A stretch of 64,000 nucleotides of DNA from Rheinheimera sp. (lineage in GTDB: Bacteria > Pseudomonadota > Gammaproteobacteria > Enterobacterales > Alteromonadaceae). The stretch spans positions 1,054,001 to 1,118,000 of the forward strand of contig NZ_JAUYGV010000006.1 in the NCBI RefSeq assembly GCF_030690345.1. Direction: 5' to 3'. The translations under genes were made by a program, and so were the position numbers. Below the pieces are notes generated by a model, which did not search any database, was not told where the DNA came from, and saw nothing but the letters and a program-made list of their open reading frames with translations. Of the stretch, positions 42,416 through 51,599 are shown in pieces (positions within the stretch are counted from its first letter, which is position 1; every line of letters begins with the position of its first letter).

Positions 42416-42886
42416 TTACAAACCCTTTAGTTGTTCTGTTAAGCGGTCTATCTCAATGTCTATTGCCCTAACATCGGTGTCGTACTGCGCAGCTACGGCG
42501 GCCATTTCTTCCGACAGGCTTTCGTTCCTGACTGAGCCGGCGAGGTTATTAGCGGAGTAACGTTTTGACTCTTTCAGCTGCGCCATTTTGTTATTGCGCT
42601 CTGTCAGTTTGTTGGCTTTATCAGACTGCAGCCGGTTGATGTTGATACGCATATCACGCTTTTTTACCGACTCGCTTAATCTGTCCATGGTTGCCGCCGC
42701 TTCTCCGGCTGCGCTGTTATTCTGCGGCAGCATGGCTGCGGTTTCTTCTCTTGCGTAATCCGTTACCTGCACATCTTCGCTGCAGGGGATTTGACTGTAG
42801 GTGATTACACCCTTTACTTCACATTTATACACGTTTGCTGATGCGAAGAGCGGAAGCAACAGTGGCAGAGTTAATAACGTTTTCAT
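42416..42886 (-). CDS. DUF4124-type exported protein with coiled coil
   Basis: 156 residues. The signal peptide MKTLLTLPLLLPLFASA is followed by the DUF4124-like start NVYKCEVKGVITYSQIPCSED, with two Cys. The rest is charged coiled coil. The family function is unknown. It marks the return to core-genome composition after the peptide locus; the 170 bp between 42245 and 42416 show only a weak 6-bp hairpin and nothing else I can defend. Confidence 0.75.
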   Translation of the reverse strand: MKTLLTLPLLLPLFASANVYKCEVKGVITYSQIPCSEDVQVTDYAREETAAMLPQNNSAAGEAAATMDRLSESVKKRDMRININRLQSDKANKLTERNNKMAQLKESKRYSANNLAGSVRNESLSEEMAAVAAQYDTDVRAIDIEIDRLTEQLKGL

Positions 42887-43021
42887 TTGAATACCTTTAC
42901 ATTCCTGTTACGGGTAATAATAGATAATCAGGGACAAAATTGCATCCTGAAATTGTTGTTTTGCACTAAAGCAGATACGTTATACTCGGGACAACTGAAT
43001 ATTACAGGGCTGAAGGCTGAT

Positions 43022-43306
43022 ATGCGTTTTATGCTAAGTGCGTTGCTTGCGTTTGTATTGCTACCTGCGGTGGCAATGGCCACGCCACAATTCAGCCAGT
43101 CTGAATGTCAGAAGTTAAATGCCCAGCGGCTTGAGGTGCGCAGGCAGTTGCGTCAACCTTACAATGGTGAACATGGCCAGCAGTTGCAGGCGCGACTAAA
43201 AGAGCTGGAACAATTACTGAAACAGCATTGCCGCCGGCCGGTTAAAGATCCACCTGCAGTTCCTGCTTCGGTTCCTGTTCCGGCACCGGTTCAATCGGTT
43301 CAGTAG
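43022..43306 (+). CDS. Small exported protein with proline-rich tail
   Basis: 94 residues from ATG 43022, where a signal peptide begins (MRFMLSALLAFVLLPAVAMA); the earlier in-frame codons would put a hydrophilic stretch before it. The mature part is a short Gln/Leu helix with two Cys, then a tail VPASVPVPAPVQSVQ. The last 65 bp overlap antisense to the convergent membrane-protein gene. No family recognised. Confidence 0.6.
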   Translation: MRFMLSALLAFVLLPAVAMATPQFSQSECQKLNAQRLEVRRQLRQPYNGEHGQQLQARLKELEQLLKQHCRRPVKDPPAVPASVPVPAPVQSVQ

Positions 43307-44351
43307 GCTCAACCGGCTCTTGCAGCGGCTCAGCTGCAGCAGGGGTTACGGTAAAGCGGGCCAGGCCGATAAGCTGTTCTGATTCTGTTACCACTTTTAC
43401 CTGCCATTTGCCCACGGCGTTGGCCGGGAAGTTTTGTTTGCGGCTCCAGGCGCGATAGCCACTGGCGCGGCCGCCGCTGATATCCAGCTTTATCCGGTCT
43501 ACCTCTTTGCCGTTGTGCAACCAGACATGAAAAATTTGTTCGTGTAAGCCGCGCGGTGCCTTTACGGCAGTAAAGCTGAATAAGCCCAAATGATGCAAGG
43601 CGCTTTCATCCAGTTGGTGAATGCTGCGGCCGGGTTTGCGTTGTTCGTAATCGACATCGTGCGACAGTGTTATGGCGTTAAGGCGCAGCGCAGCCGGCGG
43701 CACCCAACTGCGCAGTTGCCATAAGCCGGCGCTGAGCGCACTGAGCAACAATAACAGCAGCGGTACCCGCCACCAGCGGCCACCGGGCAGCAAGGCCCCA
43801 AGTGCCGGCAGGCTTAACAGCGAGGCCATAGCCAGCGCGGCAGCCAGGCTTTGGCTGGTAGTAAGCTGCAGCAATACCGGCAAGATAATTGACAGCACCA
43901 CAAATAAGGTAAAGGCATGAAACACCACAAACAGCGTGCGCTGTGGGGCCAGCTTTCTGAAGTACAACGGGTCAACCACGGACACCAGCGCGCAAAGGAT
44001 CAGCAGCGCGGTAAAAATGGCCTGGCCATGGTACCAACTGGTAACGGCCAGAAAAAACGGTAAGGCAAAAAACAGGCTTTCCTGATGCACCATTTGCAGC
44101 ACGAAACGCAGCAGGTTAGGTGATAAGGCAATACCAAAACGCTGTTCTACCCGCTCGCGCAGCCAGTTATCCAGCAGCAACCATAGCCAGCTGAGCAGTA
44201 AAAACACGGCTATCAGTTGTGCCAATGCGGCTTTGCGCTCTACCAAAATATAACTGGCCACACCGCTGGCAAAGGCCACCAACGCCAGCAAGCCTGGCCA
44301 GCGCTGCATAAATTCAATGGTTTTGTGCATCAGGTTTACAGGCGATATCAT
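43242..44351 (-). CDS. Multi-pass membrane protein with C-terminal DUF2914-like domain
   Basis: 369 residues from ATG 44351 (GGAG about 11 bases upstream; 44396 is an alternative). About seven or eight membrane helices in the first 230 residues, then a soluble domain (FSFTAVKAPRGLHEQIFHVW, GGRASGYRAWSRKQNFP) resembling DUF5924/DUF2914 as I recall them. It ends in a Pro/Glu-rich tail (EPVEPTEPIEPVPEQEPKQE). The tail is encoded antisense to the proline-rich tail of the convergent small gene. Function unknown. Confidence 0.75.
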   Translation of the reverse strand: MISPVNLMHKTIEFMQRWPGLLALVAFASGVASYILVERKAALAQLIAVFLLLSWLWLLLDNWLRERVEQRFGIALSPNLLRFVLQMVHQESLFFALPFFLAVTSWYHGQAIFTALLILCALVSVVDPLYFRKLAPQRTLFVVFHAFTLFVVLSIILPVLLQLTTSQSLAAALAMASLLSLPALGALLPGGRWWRVPLLLLLLSALSAGLWQLRSWVPPAALRLNAITLSHDVDYEQRKPGRSIHQLDESALHHLGLFSFTAVKAPRGLHEQIFHVWLHNGKEVDRIKLDISGGRASGYRAWSRKQNFPANAVGKWQVKVVTESEQLIGLARFTVTPAAAEPLQEPVEPTEPIEPVPEQEPKQELQVDL

Positions 44352-44501
44352 GGCGGCAACGGCTCCATACTGCCCGCAGGAGGGGCGTAAGTACAACTCA
44401 GCTTATGCGTCGTAGCATAAGCTGTTTTGCGTGGCTATTACAGCACTGATTAGGCTGGCGGGGTAATTGGCCCGCCGTTACCTGCGCCGCTGCAGCAAAT
44501 G

Positions 44502-46412
44502 TTACGGCTGGTTAATTAAGCCTCTGTCGGCCATTAACTGCGCGATTTCGGCCACACTGGCCGGGTCGTCGATGGTAGAGGGTATGCTGTATTGCGCCGC
44601 ATCGGCTATTTGCCGCAGCAACTTGCGTAAGATTTTACCGGAGCGGGTTTTTGGCAAACGCTTAACAATAATAGCTTTTTTAAAGCAGGCCAGGGCGCCT
44701 ATTTCTTCACGCACCATGGCTACCAGTTCGGCTTCCAGAATAGTTTCATCCACCGTGATACCGTTTTTAATCAGCAGCAGCGCCAGCGGTTGCTGGCCCT
44801 TAATAGGCTCGTGAATGCCAATAACACAGCATTCTGCTACCGCCGGATGGTTGGCAACAATTTGCTCCATTTCGCCGGTGGATAACCGGTGCCCGGCCAC
44901 GTTAATTACATCATCAGTGCGGCCCATAACAAACAAATAACCGTCGTCATCAATGTAGCCGCCATCGCCACTGGCGTAGTAGCCGTCAAAAGTTTCCAGG
45001 TAACCGGCAACAAAGCGCTCATCGTTGCCCCAGATGGTGGTTAGGCAGCCAGGCGGCAGTGGCAGTTTAAGCGCAATATAGCCCTGTTCATTGGTGCGCA
45101 GCACCTTGCCGCTGTCATTGAGAATGTGCACATTAAAACCGGGCACCGGTACGGTTGACGAGCCGGGTTTGGCATTCATTAACTCAAGCCCGGCCGGGTT
45201 GGCAGCAATGGGCCAGCCGGTTTCGGTTTGCCACCAGTGATCAATCACCGGTTTACCCAGCTTTTGGTGCACCCACTGATAAGTAGCCGGGTCCAGCCGT
45301 TCTCCGGCGACAAAAATGGCACGCAGCGCCGATAAATCATACTGCTGCAATGCGGCATCCGGGTCTTCTTTGCGAATAGCACGAAACGCAGTGGGCGCGG
45401 CAAACAAAATATTCACTTTATATTGTGCGCAGACCCGCCAAAACGCGCCGGCGTCGGGTGTAAATACCGGTTTGCCTTCGTACAATACGCTGGTGCAGCC
45501 GGCAATAAGCGGGCCGTACACTATGTAAGAGTGGCCCACTACCCAACCAACGTCCGATGCGGCCCAAAATACATCACCCGGTTTGGCGTTATACACTGCC
45601 TGCATGCTGTAATTCAGCGCTACGGCATGGCCGCCGTTATCCCGCACCACACCCTTGGGTTTGCCGGTGGTACCGGAGGTATAAAGGATATACAGCGGAT
45701 CGGTAGCTTTTACCGGCACACAACCGGCCGGTTCAGCTTTGCTGACCGCTTGCTGCCAGTCCAGATCGCGGCCGCTTTGCATGCTGGCCAGCAACTGTGG
45801 CCGCTGATAAATAACGCAGTAATCCGGTTTATGTTGCGCTTTAACTATGGCGTCATCCAGCAGCGGCTTGTAGGCAATAAGCTTGCTGATCTCAATACCG
45901 CAAGATGCGCTTACCACCACCTTGGGTTGGGCGTCATCAATACGCAGTGCCAGCTCGTGCGCGGAAAAGCCGCCAAATACCACCGAATGCACCGCTCCCA
46001 AACGCGCCACCGCCAGCATGGCAATGGCGGCCTGCGGGATCATCGGCATATAAATCACTACTCTGTCACCCTTGCCAACGCCCAGTGCTTTCAGTACGCC
46101 GGCAAATTGCGCCACAGCATCGCGCAGCTCGCGGTAGGTAAAGCGCTGTTGGCTGTTGCTTACCGGGGAGTCGTAAATCAGTGCGGTTTGCTCACCGCGA
46201 CCCTGTTCTATGTGGCTATCCAGTGCCAGATAGGCGGTGTTCAGTACACCGTCGCTAAACCAGTGGTAATGGTGCTTATCTTGTTGCTGCAATATCTGAT
46301 GTGGCGTTTTATACCAGTTCAGTTTGGCGGCCTGCTGCTGCCAGAACAGCTCAGGGGTGGCAGTGGCCCGCTGATGTTCTGCCTGATAAGGGCTGTGAGA
46401 CGTCGTTGTCAT
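44502..46412 (-). CDS. prpE: Propionyl-CoA synthetase-type acyl-CoA ligase
   Basis: 636-residue AMP-forming acyl-CoA synthetase. Motifs are YILYTSGTTGKPKGVVRDNGG (the DNGGHAVAL extension is typical of PrpE/ACSS3 rather than Acs), HWWQTETGWP, and ASGDGGYIDDDGYLFVMGRTDDVINVAGHRLS. The catalytic, acetylation-controlled lysine is in TRSGKILRK. It activates propionate, with acetate as a possible second substrate. No prpBCD cluster is adjacent, so the gene probably works in general short-chain acid use. Confidence 0.87.
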   Translation of the reverse strand: MTTTSHSPYQAEHQRATATPELFWQQQAAKLNWYKTPHQILQQQDKHHYHWFSDGVLNTAYLALDSHIEQGRGEQTALIYDSPVSNSQQRFTYRELRDAVAQFAGVLKALGVGKGDRVVIYMPMIPQAAIAMLAVARLGAVHSVVFGGFSAHELALRIDDAQPKVVVSASCGIEISKLIAYKPLLDDAIVKAQHKPDYCVIYQRPQLLASMQSGRDLDWQQAVSKAEPAGCVPVKATDPLYILYTSGTTGKPKGVVRDNGGHAVALNYSMQAVYNAKPGDVFWAASDVGWVVGHSYIVYGPLIAGCTSVLYEGKPVFTPDAGAFWRVCAQYKVNILFAAPTAFRAIRKEDPDAALQQYDLSALRAIFVAGERLDPATYQWVHQKLGKPVIDHWWQTETGWPIAANPAGLELMNAKPGSSTVPVPGFNVHILNDSGKVLRTNEQGYIALKLPLPPGCLTTIWGNDERFVAGYLETFDGYYASGDGGYIDDDGYLFVMGRTDDVINVAGHRLSTGEMEQIVANHPAVAECCVIGIHEPIKGQQPLALLLIKNGITVDETILEAELVAMVREEIGALACFKKAIIVKRLPKTRSGKILRKLLRQIADAAQYSIPSTIDDPASVAEIAQLMADRGLINQP

Positions 46413-46571
46413 GCTGGCATCCTCGCGTCGGTAAGTGTTTACGACAATGGCCTTACTGTAGCTAAAATTTGCAGTTAGCGAACTTAGACTTAAGGCTAAG
46501 CCGGTAAACTTGTATCAGCGCGCAGCTTATGGTCTGATCGCGGTATTAGCGCAGCAACTTACAGCGACAGC

Positions 46572-46991
46572 ATGGCAATTCAGATTTCAAGCAACGTGAT
46601 CCTTAATGACAACGAACTGGAATGGCAGTTTATCCGCTCCAGCGGTGCCGGTGGCCAGCATGTAAATAAGGTGTCTACTGCCGCCCAGCTGATTTTTGAT
46701 ATTAATGCGTCCAGCTTGCCGCAGTTTTATAAAGATAAGCTGTTGGCAAAATCAGACCATCGCATCACGCAAAGCGGCAAAATTATTATTAAATGCCAGC
46801 AAAGCCGCAGCCAGGAGATGAACCGCGAGCAGGCATTGGCGCAGTTTATTGAGCTGGTGCAGTCAGCCGCCAGGGTGGCAAAAAAGCGGGTTGCCACCAA
46901 AGCAACGTATGGCAGCCAACAGCGGAGGCTGGAACATAAAAAACAGCGCGGTGCTACTAAAGCATTACGCCAGGGGAAACCACAGATCTAG
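46572..46991 (+). CDS. arfB: Ribosome rescue factor ArfB
   Basis: Codon-independent peptidyl-tRNA hydrolase (YaeJ) that frees stalled ribosomes. 139 residues. The GGQ motif is in [16 protein letters not shown], and the lysine/arginine-rich C-terminal tail that enters the mRNA channel is present (RRLEHKKQRGATKALRQGK). The lack of codon-recognition domains separates it from RF1/RF2. Confidence 0.95.
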   Translation: MAIQISSNVILNDNELEWQFIRSSGAGGQHVNKVSTAAQLIFDINASSLPQFYKDKLLAKSDHRITQSGKIIIKCQQSRSQEMNREQALAQFIELVQSAARVAKKRVATKATYGSQQRRLEHKKQRGATKALRQGKPQI

Positions 46992-47020
46992 TGAGCAGAA
47001 CGGTGATGGGGTTTATGCAC

Positions 47021-47117
47021 GAACCGGTTTGCCCACGCAAACGCGCCGTGAATACTTCCCTGTAGGCTCGATTCAGGCATCCATGCCTTCAACGGTTCGC
47101 TTAGGGCAAACCGGTTC
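47021..47117. repeat. Palindromic intergenic repeat, copy 1
   Basis: A 97-bp element bounded by a perfect 14-bp inverted repeat (GAACCGGTTTGCCC and GGGCAAACCGGTTC). The interior contains CGCCGTGAA, GGCTCGATTCAGGCATCCAT and CCTTCAACGG. A second copy lies at 48660-48752 on the other side of dbpA. Looks like a REP/BIME-type element of this lineage; it could act as a terminator between the converging arfB and dbpA. Confidence 0.85.
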
Positions 47118-47144
47118 TCACTCCGGCGGCAATGGTCGTCTTTA

Positions 47145-48527
47145 TTACAGTGCCCGTGCGCGGATGCTTTTACCTTTAATCTTGCCCTGTTGGATCAGCT
47201 GCAGTGCCAGCTTTACCGCGCTGCGTTTTACCGCAATAAAACTCCAGATATCGTGCAGCTGAATTTTACCTAAGTCATCATTGCTTAGCTGCTTGCTGGC
47301 GGTGAGGGCGCCAACAATATCACCGGCACGGATCTTATGCTTTTTACCACCATCCAGTTGCAGGGTAGCCATTAACGGCTTAGCCGGTTTTAATGTGGCG
47401 ATGTCCACTGCCGGCAGTTCAGCGGCATCAATTTTAATGCCTAAACCATCTTCCAGCGGAATTAGCTTACCGGCATCACTGGCGGTAAATAAGCTCAGCG
47501 CAATACCGCTTTGGCCGGCACGACCGGTGCGGCCAATACGGTGGGTGTGGGTGTCGGCATCGTGCGCCAGCTGGTAGTTAAATACCGCATCAACACTGCT
47601 GATATCCAGGCCGCGGGCAGCGACGTCGGTCGCCACTAAAATACAGGCGCTGCCGTTGGCAAACTGTACCAGGGTTTGGTCACGATCTTTTTGTTCCATA
47701 TCACCGTGCAGCGCCAGTACGCTAAAGCCGAAGCTGTGCAGTGCATCGGCTACGTCCTGGGTTTCGCGCTTGGTATTACAAAATACCATACTGCTCTGGC
47801 CCTGATAGTTAAGCAGCAATAGCCGCAGAGCGTCTAAGCGGGCGTGGTTGTCGCTGACCTGAAAGAACTGCTGCTGTATGCTGCTGGTGTTGTGCTGCTC
47901 TGCCACCGTTACCTGCACCGGATCTTTTAACAAGCGCTCGCTTAGCTTAGCGATGGCAGTGGGGTAGGTAGCGCTGAATAAAAGTGTCTGCCGGGCGGTC
48001 GGCGCTTTGGCTATTACGGCGTCTAAATCAGCTTGAAAGCCCATCTCCAGCATACGGTCGGCTTCGTCCAGTACTAAGGTTGTTAAATCGTCCAGCCGCA
48101 AACGGTCTTTATCTAAATGGTCAATAACCCGGCCCGGCGTGCCGACAATAATATGCGCGCCATGCTCCAGCGAGCCGATTTGCGGGCCAATGGGCACACC
48201 GCCGCACAGGGTCAGAATTTTAATATTGTGAATACTGCGCGCCAGTTTACGCAGTTCGGCTGCAACCTGATCGGCCAACTCGCGCGTGGGGCACAATACC
48301 AGGGTTTGTACGCGAAAATACTTTACATCTAATTTGGCCAGCAAGCCCAAGCCAAAGGCGGCAGTTTTGCCGGAGCCGGTTTTGGCCTGGCCGATAACAT
48401 CTTTGCCGGCCAAAATAGCCGGCAGGGCCTGCGCCTGAATGGCTGTCATGGCGTTGTAGCCTAAATCGTTCAGGTTACTGACTAAAGCATCGGGTAAATT
48501 CAGGCTGGAAAACGAGGTGTTGCTCAT
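47145..48527 (-). CDS. dbpA: ATP-dependent RNA helicase DbpA
   Basis: 460 residues from ATG 48527 (CGGAG eight bases upstream). DEAD-box core: AKTGSGKTAAFGL, PTRELADQV, DEADRMLEMG, SATYP, HRIGRTGRAG. The C-terminal DbpA RNA-binding domain that recognises 23S rRNA hairpin 92 is present (KKHKIRAGDIVGAL, GKIQLHDIWSFIAVKR, KGKSIRARAL). It acts in late 50S subunit assembly. The gene is bracketed by two copies of the same palindromic repeat. Confidence 0.95.
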   Translation of the reverse strand: MSNTSFSSLNLPDALVSNLNDLGYNAMTAIQAQALPAILAGKDVIGQAKTGSGKTAAFGLGLLAKLDVKYFRVQTLVLCPTRELADQVAAELRKLARSIHNIKILTLCGGVPIGPQIGSLEHGAHIIVGTPGRVIDHLDKDRLRLDDLTTLVLDEADRMLEMGFQADLDAVIAKAPTARQTLLFSATYPTAIAKLSERLLKDPVQVTVAEQHNTSSIQQQFFQVSDNHARLDALRLLLLNYQGQSSMVFCNTKRETQDVADALHSFGFSVLALHGDMEQKDRDQTLVQFANGSACILVATDVAARGLDISSVDAVFNYQLAHDADTHTHRIGRTGRAGQSGIALSLFTASDAGKLIPLEDGLGIKIDAAELPAVDIATLKPAKPLMATLQLDGGKKHKIRAGDIVGALTASKQLSNDDLGKIQLHDIWSFIAVKRSAVKLALQLIQQGKIKGKSIRARAL

Positions 48528-48659
48528 GCTGCTGCTCCGCAAAAGATAAAACTGCGGGCCTTGGCCTGCAAAAGGGGCGGCATTGTAGCAGAACGGCGCG
48601 GCTTTGCATTAGTCTGATGGTGAAAAAAGCAGCTAAGCATGATGTAAGCTCCCGCTGCC

Positions 48660-48752
48660 ACCGGTTTGTTCACGCTAACACGCCGTGAACCCTTCCATGG
48701 GGGCTCGATTCAGGCATCCATGCCTTCAACGGTTAGCTTAGAACAAACCGAT
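48660..48752. repeat. Palindromic intergenic repeat, copy 2
   Basis: A 93-bp copy of the element at 47021-47117 in the same orientation. Terminal arms ACCGGTTTGTTC and GAACAAACCGAT pair at 11 of 12 bases. The arms differ from copy 1 by paired (compensating) changes while the centre GGCTCGATTCAGGCATCCAT is identical, so the folded form seems to be under selection. Confidence 0.85.
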
Positions 48753-48792
48753 TCTGCTCTGTTCCGATATAACCTGCGACATGCCTAAGAAA

Positions 48793-50111
48793 TCATTGCT
48801 TTGGCATTAAATCCAGCAGGGCGATAACGGTGGCTTCCACGCCTTTGATCACAGCTGGCTCCGGGCTTATTTTAAACAACGGGCTGTGATGGCTGGGTAC
48901 CGCCGGGCCACCGGCTTTCTCGGCTGCAAAAGCTTCTGCCGGGGTGCCGCCTACAGCAAAGTAGGTACTGGGGATATAGGGCTTAGTGGTAAAAAACGGG
49001 AAGTCTTCCGCGCCCATACCCAGGCGCTTGTAGTTCTCATCAAACACCGGCTGGCCCATATTGGCGGCCCAGGCCTTTTTCAGCCGTTGTGTCAGCGGAA
49101 TATCATTCACTGTCGGTGGGGTAGGTTCATCGGTAATGCGCACTTCAGGTAATTTATCTTCCGGCAAACCGGCAGCGCGGCCAAGGTTTTCTGCTACCCG
49201 CTTAATAGCCGCGATTAAATATTCCCGCGTTTCCCAACTGTCGTTACGCACGGTAAGCTGTAAATGGGCTTTATCGGAAATAATATTGTGCTTGGTGCCG
49301 CTGTGAAAGGCGCCAACGGTGATCAGCGCCGGCTCTTTCGGTGCGATTTCGCGGCTGACAATAGTTTGTAGCGCCATGACAATTTGTGCGCCCAGCACTA
49401 TAGGGTCTTTACCGCGGTGCGGGCTGGCACCATGGGCACCAACGCCATGCACAATAATATCGACGCTGTCGACGCCGGAGTAGGGCGAGCCTTCTACCGC
49501 GACAATTTTGCCGGCTTCAATTTCGGATGACACATGAAACGCCAGCGCATAGTCCGGCTGACCAAAGCGGCCCCAGATATTATCTGCCATCATGCCTTTA
49601 GCGCCGCCGACGCGCTCTTCGGCCGGCTGGCCCACCAGCATCAGGGTGCCGGACCACTTATCTTTCATCGCCGCCATGCGCCGCGCAGTACCCACCAAAC
49701 TGGTAATGTGTACATCGTGGCCACAGGCATGCATTACATGCACGTCGTTACCATCCCAGTCGGTTTGTTTAGCTTTAGAGGCATAAGCCAGGCCGGATTT
49801 TTCCTCTACCGGCAGGCCGTCCATATCGGCGCGCATCATTACCAGCGGGCCGGGGCCGTTTTTCAGCATCGCCACTACCCCGGTTTTGCCTACACCTTCG
49901 GTAACGTCAAAGCCGGCGGCGCGCAGCTCTTTGGCCAGCCGTTTCGCGGTTTGGGTTTCCATATGTGACAATTCAGGGTTTTGGTGAAAATGCTTAAATA
50001 ACGGTGCTAAATGCTGTTGGTAATCTTGCTGGATCGCGCTGGTTAAATCGGCAGCGGCCAAAGCAGTAAAACTGCTCAGGCTGAGTAAGCTAGCCAGAAG
50101 GTTTTTTTCAT
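48793..50111 (-). CDS. M20 family amidohydrolase, exported, probably frameshifted at its signal peptide
   Basis: Metal-dependent amidohydrolase/carboxypeptidase of the M20D group. Seen: VMMRADMDGLPV, HACGHDVHITSL, GQPAEERVGGAKGM, and a dimerisation domain with VHGVGAHGASPHRGKDP. The reading frame for the enzyme is open from about 50097 down to 48793 and, upstream of residue AAADLTSA, encodes a convincing signal peptide (NLLASLLSLSSFTALAAAD) without a start codon. The only suitable ATG (50111) is in another frame, separated by a run of seven A. One more A would join them as MKKNLLAS. Either a real mutation, a slippage-prone switch, or a sequencing error. From a TTG at 50061 it would be 422 residues without a signal. 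Confidence 0.8.
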
Positions 50112-50204
50112 TGTTATGCTGCCATCAGGTTGCTGTGGAAAGTTTAAGCTAACCTGATACGGTAGAAAAAACCAGCCTTTGCGCCCGGTTGCACGGGCGG
50201 CAGG

Positions 50205-50645
50205 TTAACCGGTTTTGCCGGCTTCGGCTTTATTTTCCAGTGTTTTGGCCGGTTGTTCTTTGTCTTCTTTTGGCAGGCTGACAACATGCTCAGACGAGGT
50301 AGGCAGGGTTTTACCCAGGAAGCTACCGCCACGTTCTATGCTTAAGTCGTCACAGTGAATAATGCCGTGCGCCTTGCCTTGCGGCAAAATTTCCACGTTG
50401 TTAGCGTAACATTCACCGTCAAACAAGCCGTTAATAATGACTTTGTCGGCGGTGACTTCGCCTTTAATGCGGCCGGACGCACTGATGATCAGTGTTTTGT
50501 CGCTGACAATTTTGCCTTCAACGTAACCATCGACCTGCATATCGCAGCTTAGTCGGAGGTTGCCGTTAATTGAGCATCCTTGTGCGATGACAGTTGTAAC
50601 TGTGTGCTTGCTTTGGTTTCCAGCATGCTTACTAAAGAGTGCCAT
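50205..50645 (-). CDS. Bactofilin family polymer-forming protein
   Basis: 146 residues. The central bactofilin beta-helix (about 20-115) has repeated strands such as INGNLRLSCDMQVDGYVEGK and GRIKGEVTADKVIINGLFDG; a flexible Lys/Glu-rich tail follows. Bactofilins form membrane-associated filaments that position cell-wall enzymes. The first 97 bp overlap the 3-prime end of the M23 peptidase gene in another frame, so the two are tightly coupled, and M23-bactofilin partnership is known from other bacteria. Confidence 0.92.
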   Translation of the reverse strand: MALFSKHAGNQSKHTVTTVIAQGCSINGNLRLSCDMQVDGYVEGKIVSDKTLIISASGRIKGEVTADKVIINGLFDGECYANNVEILPQGKAHGIIHCDDLSIERGGSFLGKTLPTSSEHVVSLPKEDKEQPAKTLENKAEAGKTG

Positions 50646-51499
50646 TTAATGCTCCTTTCCTTTTCAAACACCAGATCGAAGTTAGTCGCATCCCAATCCA
50701 TAAAACTTTGCGGATTAAGTGCCCGATCAAGGAAATGTACTTCGTAGTGTAAATGTGGTGCGGTTGATAAACCGGTATTGCCTGAGGTGGCAATTAATTC
50801 GCCTTTATGCACAAAGTGGCCACTTTTTACCTTGAACTCATCCAAATGCGCATACAGGGTAGAAAAACCAAAGGCATGGCGGATCTTGAGTAAATTGCCG
50901 TAACCGGCTTTGCTTGGCCGTATTACTTCAATAACACCGTCGGCCGGGGCATAAATGGGCGTGCCGCGGTTAGCTGATAAATCAACGCCTTTGTGATGCT
51001 GTTGTTTACCGACAATTGGGTGGCTACGCAAACCAAACCTGGACGAACGGCGGCTGAAGTCCAGCGGCGAGCCATTTGGTACCAGCTGTAACATGGCCTG
51101 GCGGGCAGACGAGTTCACCGAAGCGGTATCAAGACGGTTTTCTAAGTTTTGCGGGTATTGTTGCTCCAGCCCCAGCGCCAGCTCTATTTCGCCAACGCGG
51201 TTAATCACCTGCAGCATTTCATCTTGTTTAACGCCCAGCTCTTGTTCCAGTTGCAGTTTGCTGCTGGTCAGGCCGGCAATTTCGGCGCGCAGGCTGTTAG
51301 CGTGCTGTGATAACTGTGAGCGTTCATGCTGGCTTTTCTCTACGCTGCGCAGCAAATAGTCGATAACTGCAGCGGTGATTAACAGGCCAAACAGCGTTAA
51401 CCACATAGCGATCACGGCGTTACGCTTAAACAGCTTACTGACATTAAAATGGCGGGTACCATTGATTGTCGAGACGGAAATGATAATACGATCTTTCAT
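50549..51499 (-). CDS. M23 family murein endopeptidase, membrane-anchored
   Basis: 316 residues. N-terminal membrane helix (VIAMWLTLFGLLITAAVIDYL), coiled coil (about 60-120), then the LytM/M23 domain with zinc ligands in HHKGVDLSANRGTPIYA and HLHYEVHFLD. It probably hydrolyses peptidoglycan cross-links and is positioned by the overlapping bactofilin. Its C-terminal 32 residues share DNA with the bactofilin N-terminus. Confidence 0.92.
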   Translation of the reverse strand: MKDRIIISVSTINGTRHFNVSKLFKRNAVIAMWLTLFGLLITAAVIDYLLRSVEKSQHERSQLSQHANSLRAEIAGLTSSKLQLEQELGVKQDEMLQVINRVGEIELALGLEQQYPQNLENRLDTASVNSSARQAMLQLVPNGSPLDFSRRSSRFGLRSHPIVGKQQHHKGVDLSANRGTPIYAPADGVIEVIRPSKAGYGNLLKIRHAFGFSTLYAHLDEFKVKSGHFVHKGELIATSGNTGLSTAPHLHYEVHFLDRALNPQSFMDWDATNFDLVFEKERSIKWHSLVSMLETKASTQLQLSSHKDAQLTATSD

Positions 51500-51599
51500 T
51501 CGGGCCGGGTACGCTCAATGGTTGGCAATTAAATAAGAGGGTAAAAATAGGGGGCTTTGGTGCTGGTGTCAAGAATTTACTGCCACTGCTAACAGGGTG

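Noticed and set aside
45423-46478. A 351-codon open frame antisense to prpE.
   Set aside because: prpE on the other strand has complete acyl-CoA synthetase motifs; the antisense product has no recognisable composition, signal or start site. Shadow of a GC-rich gene.
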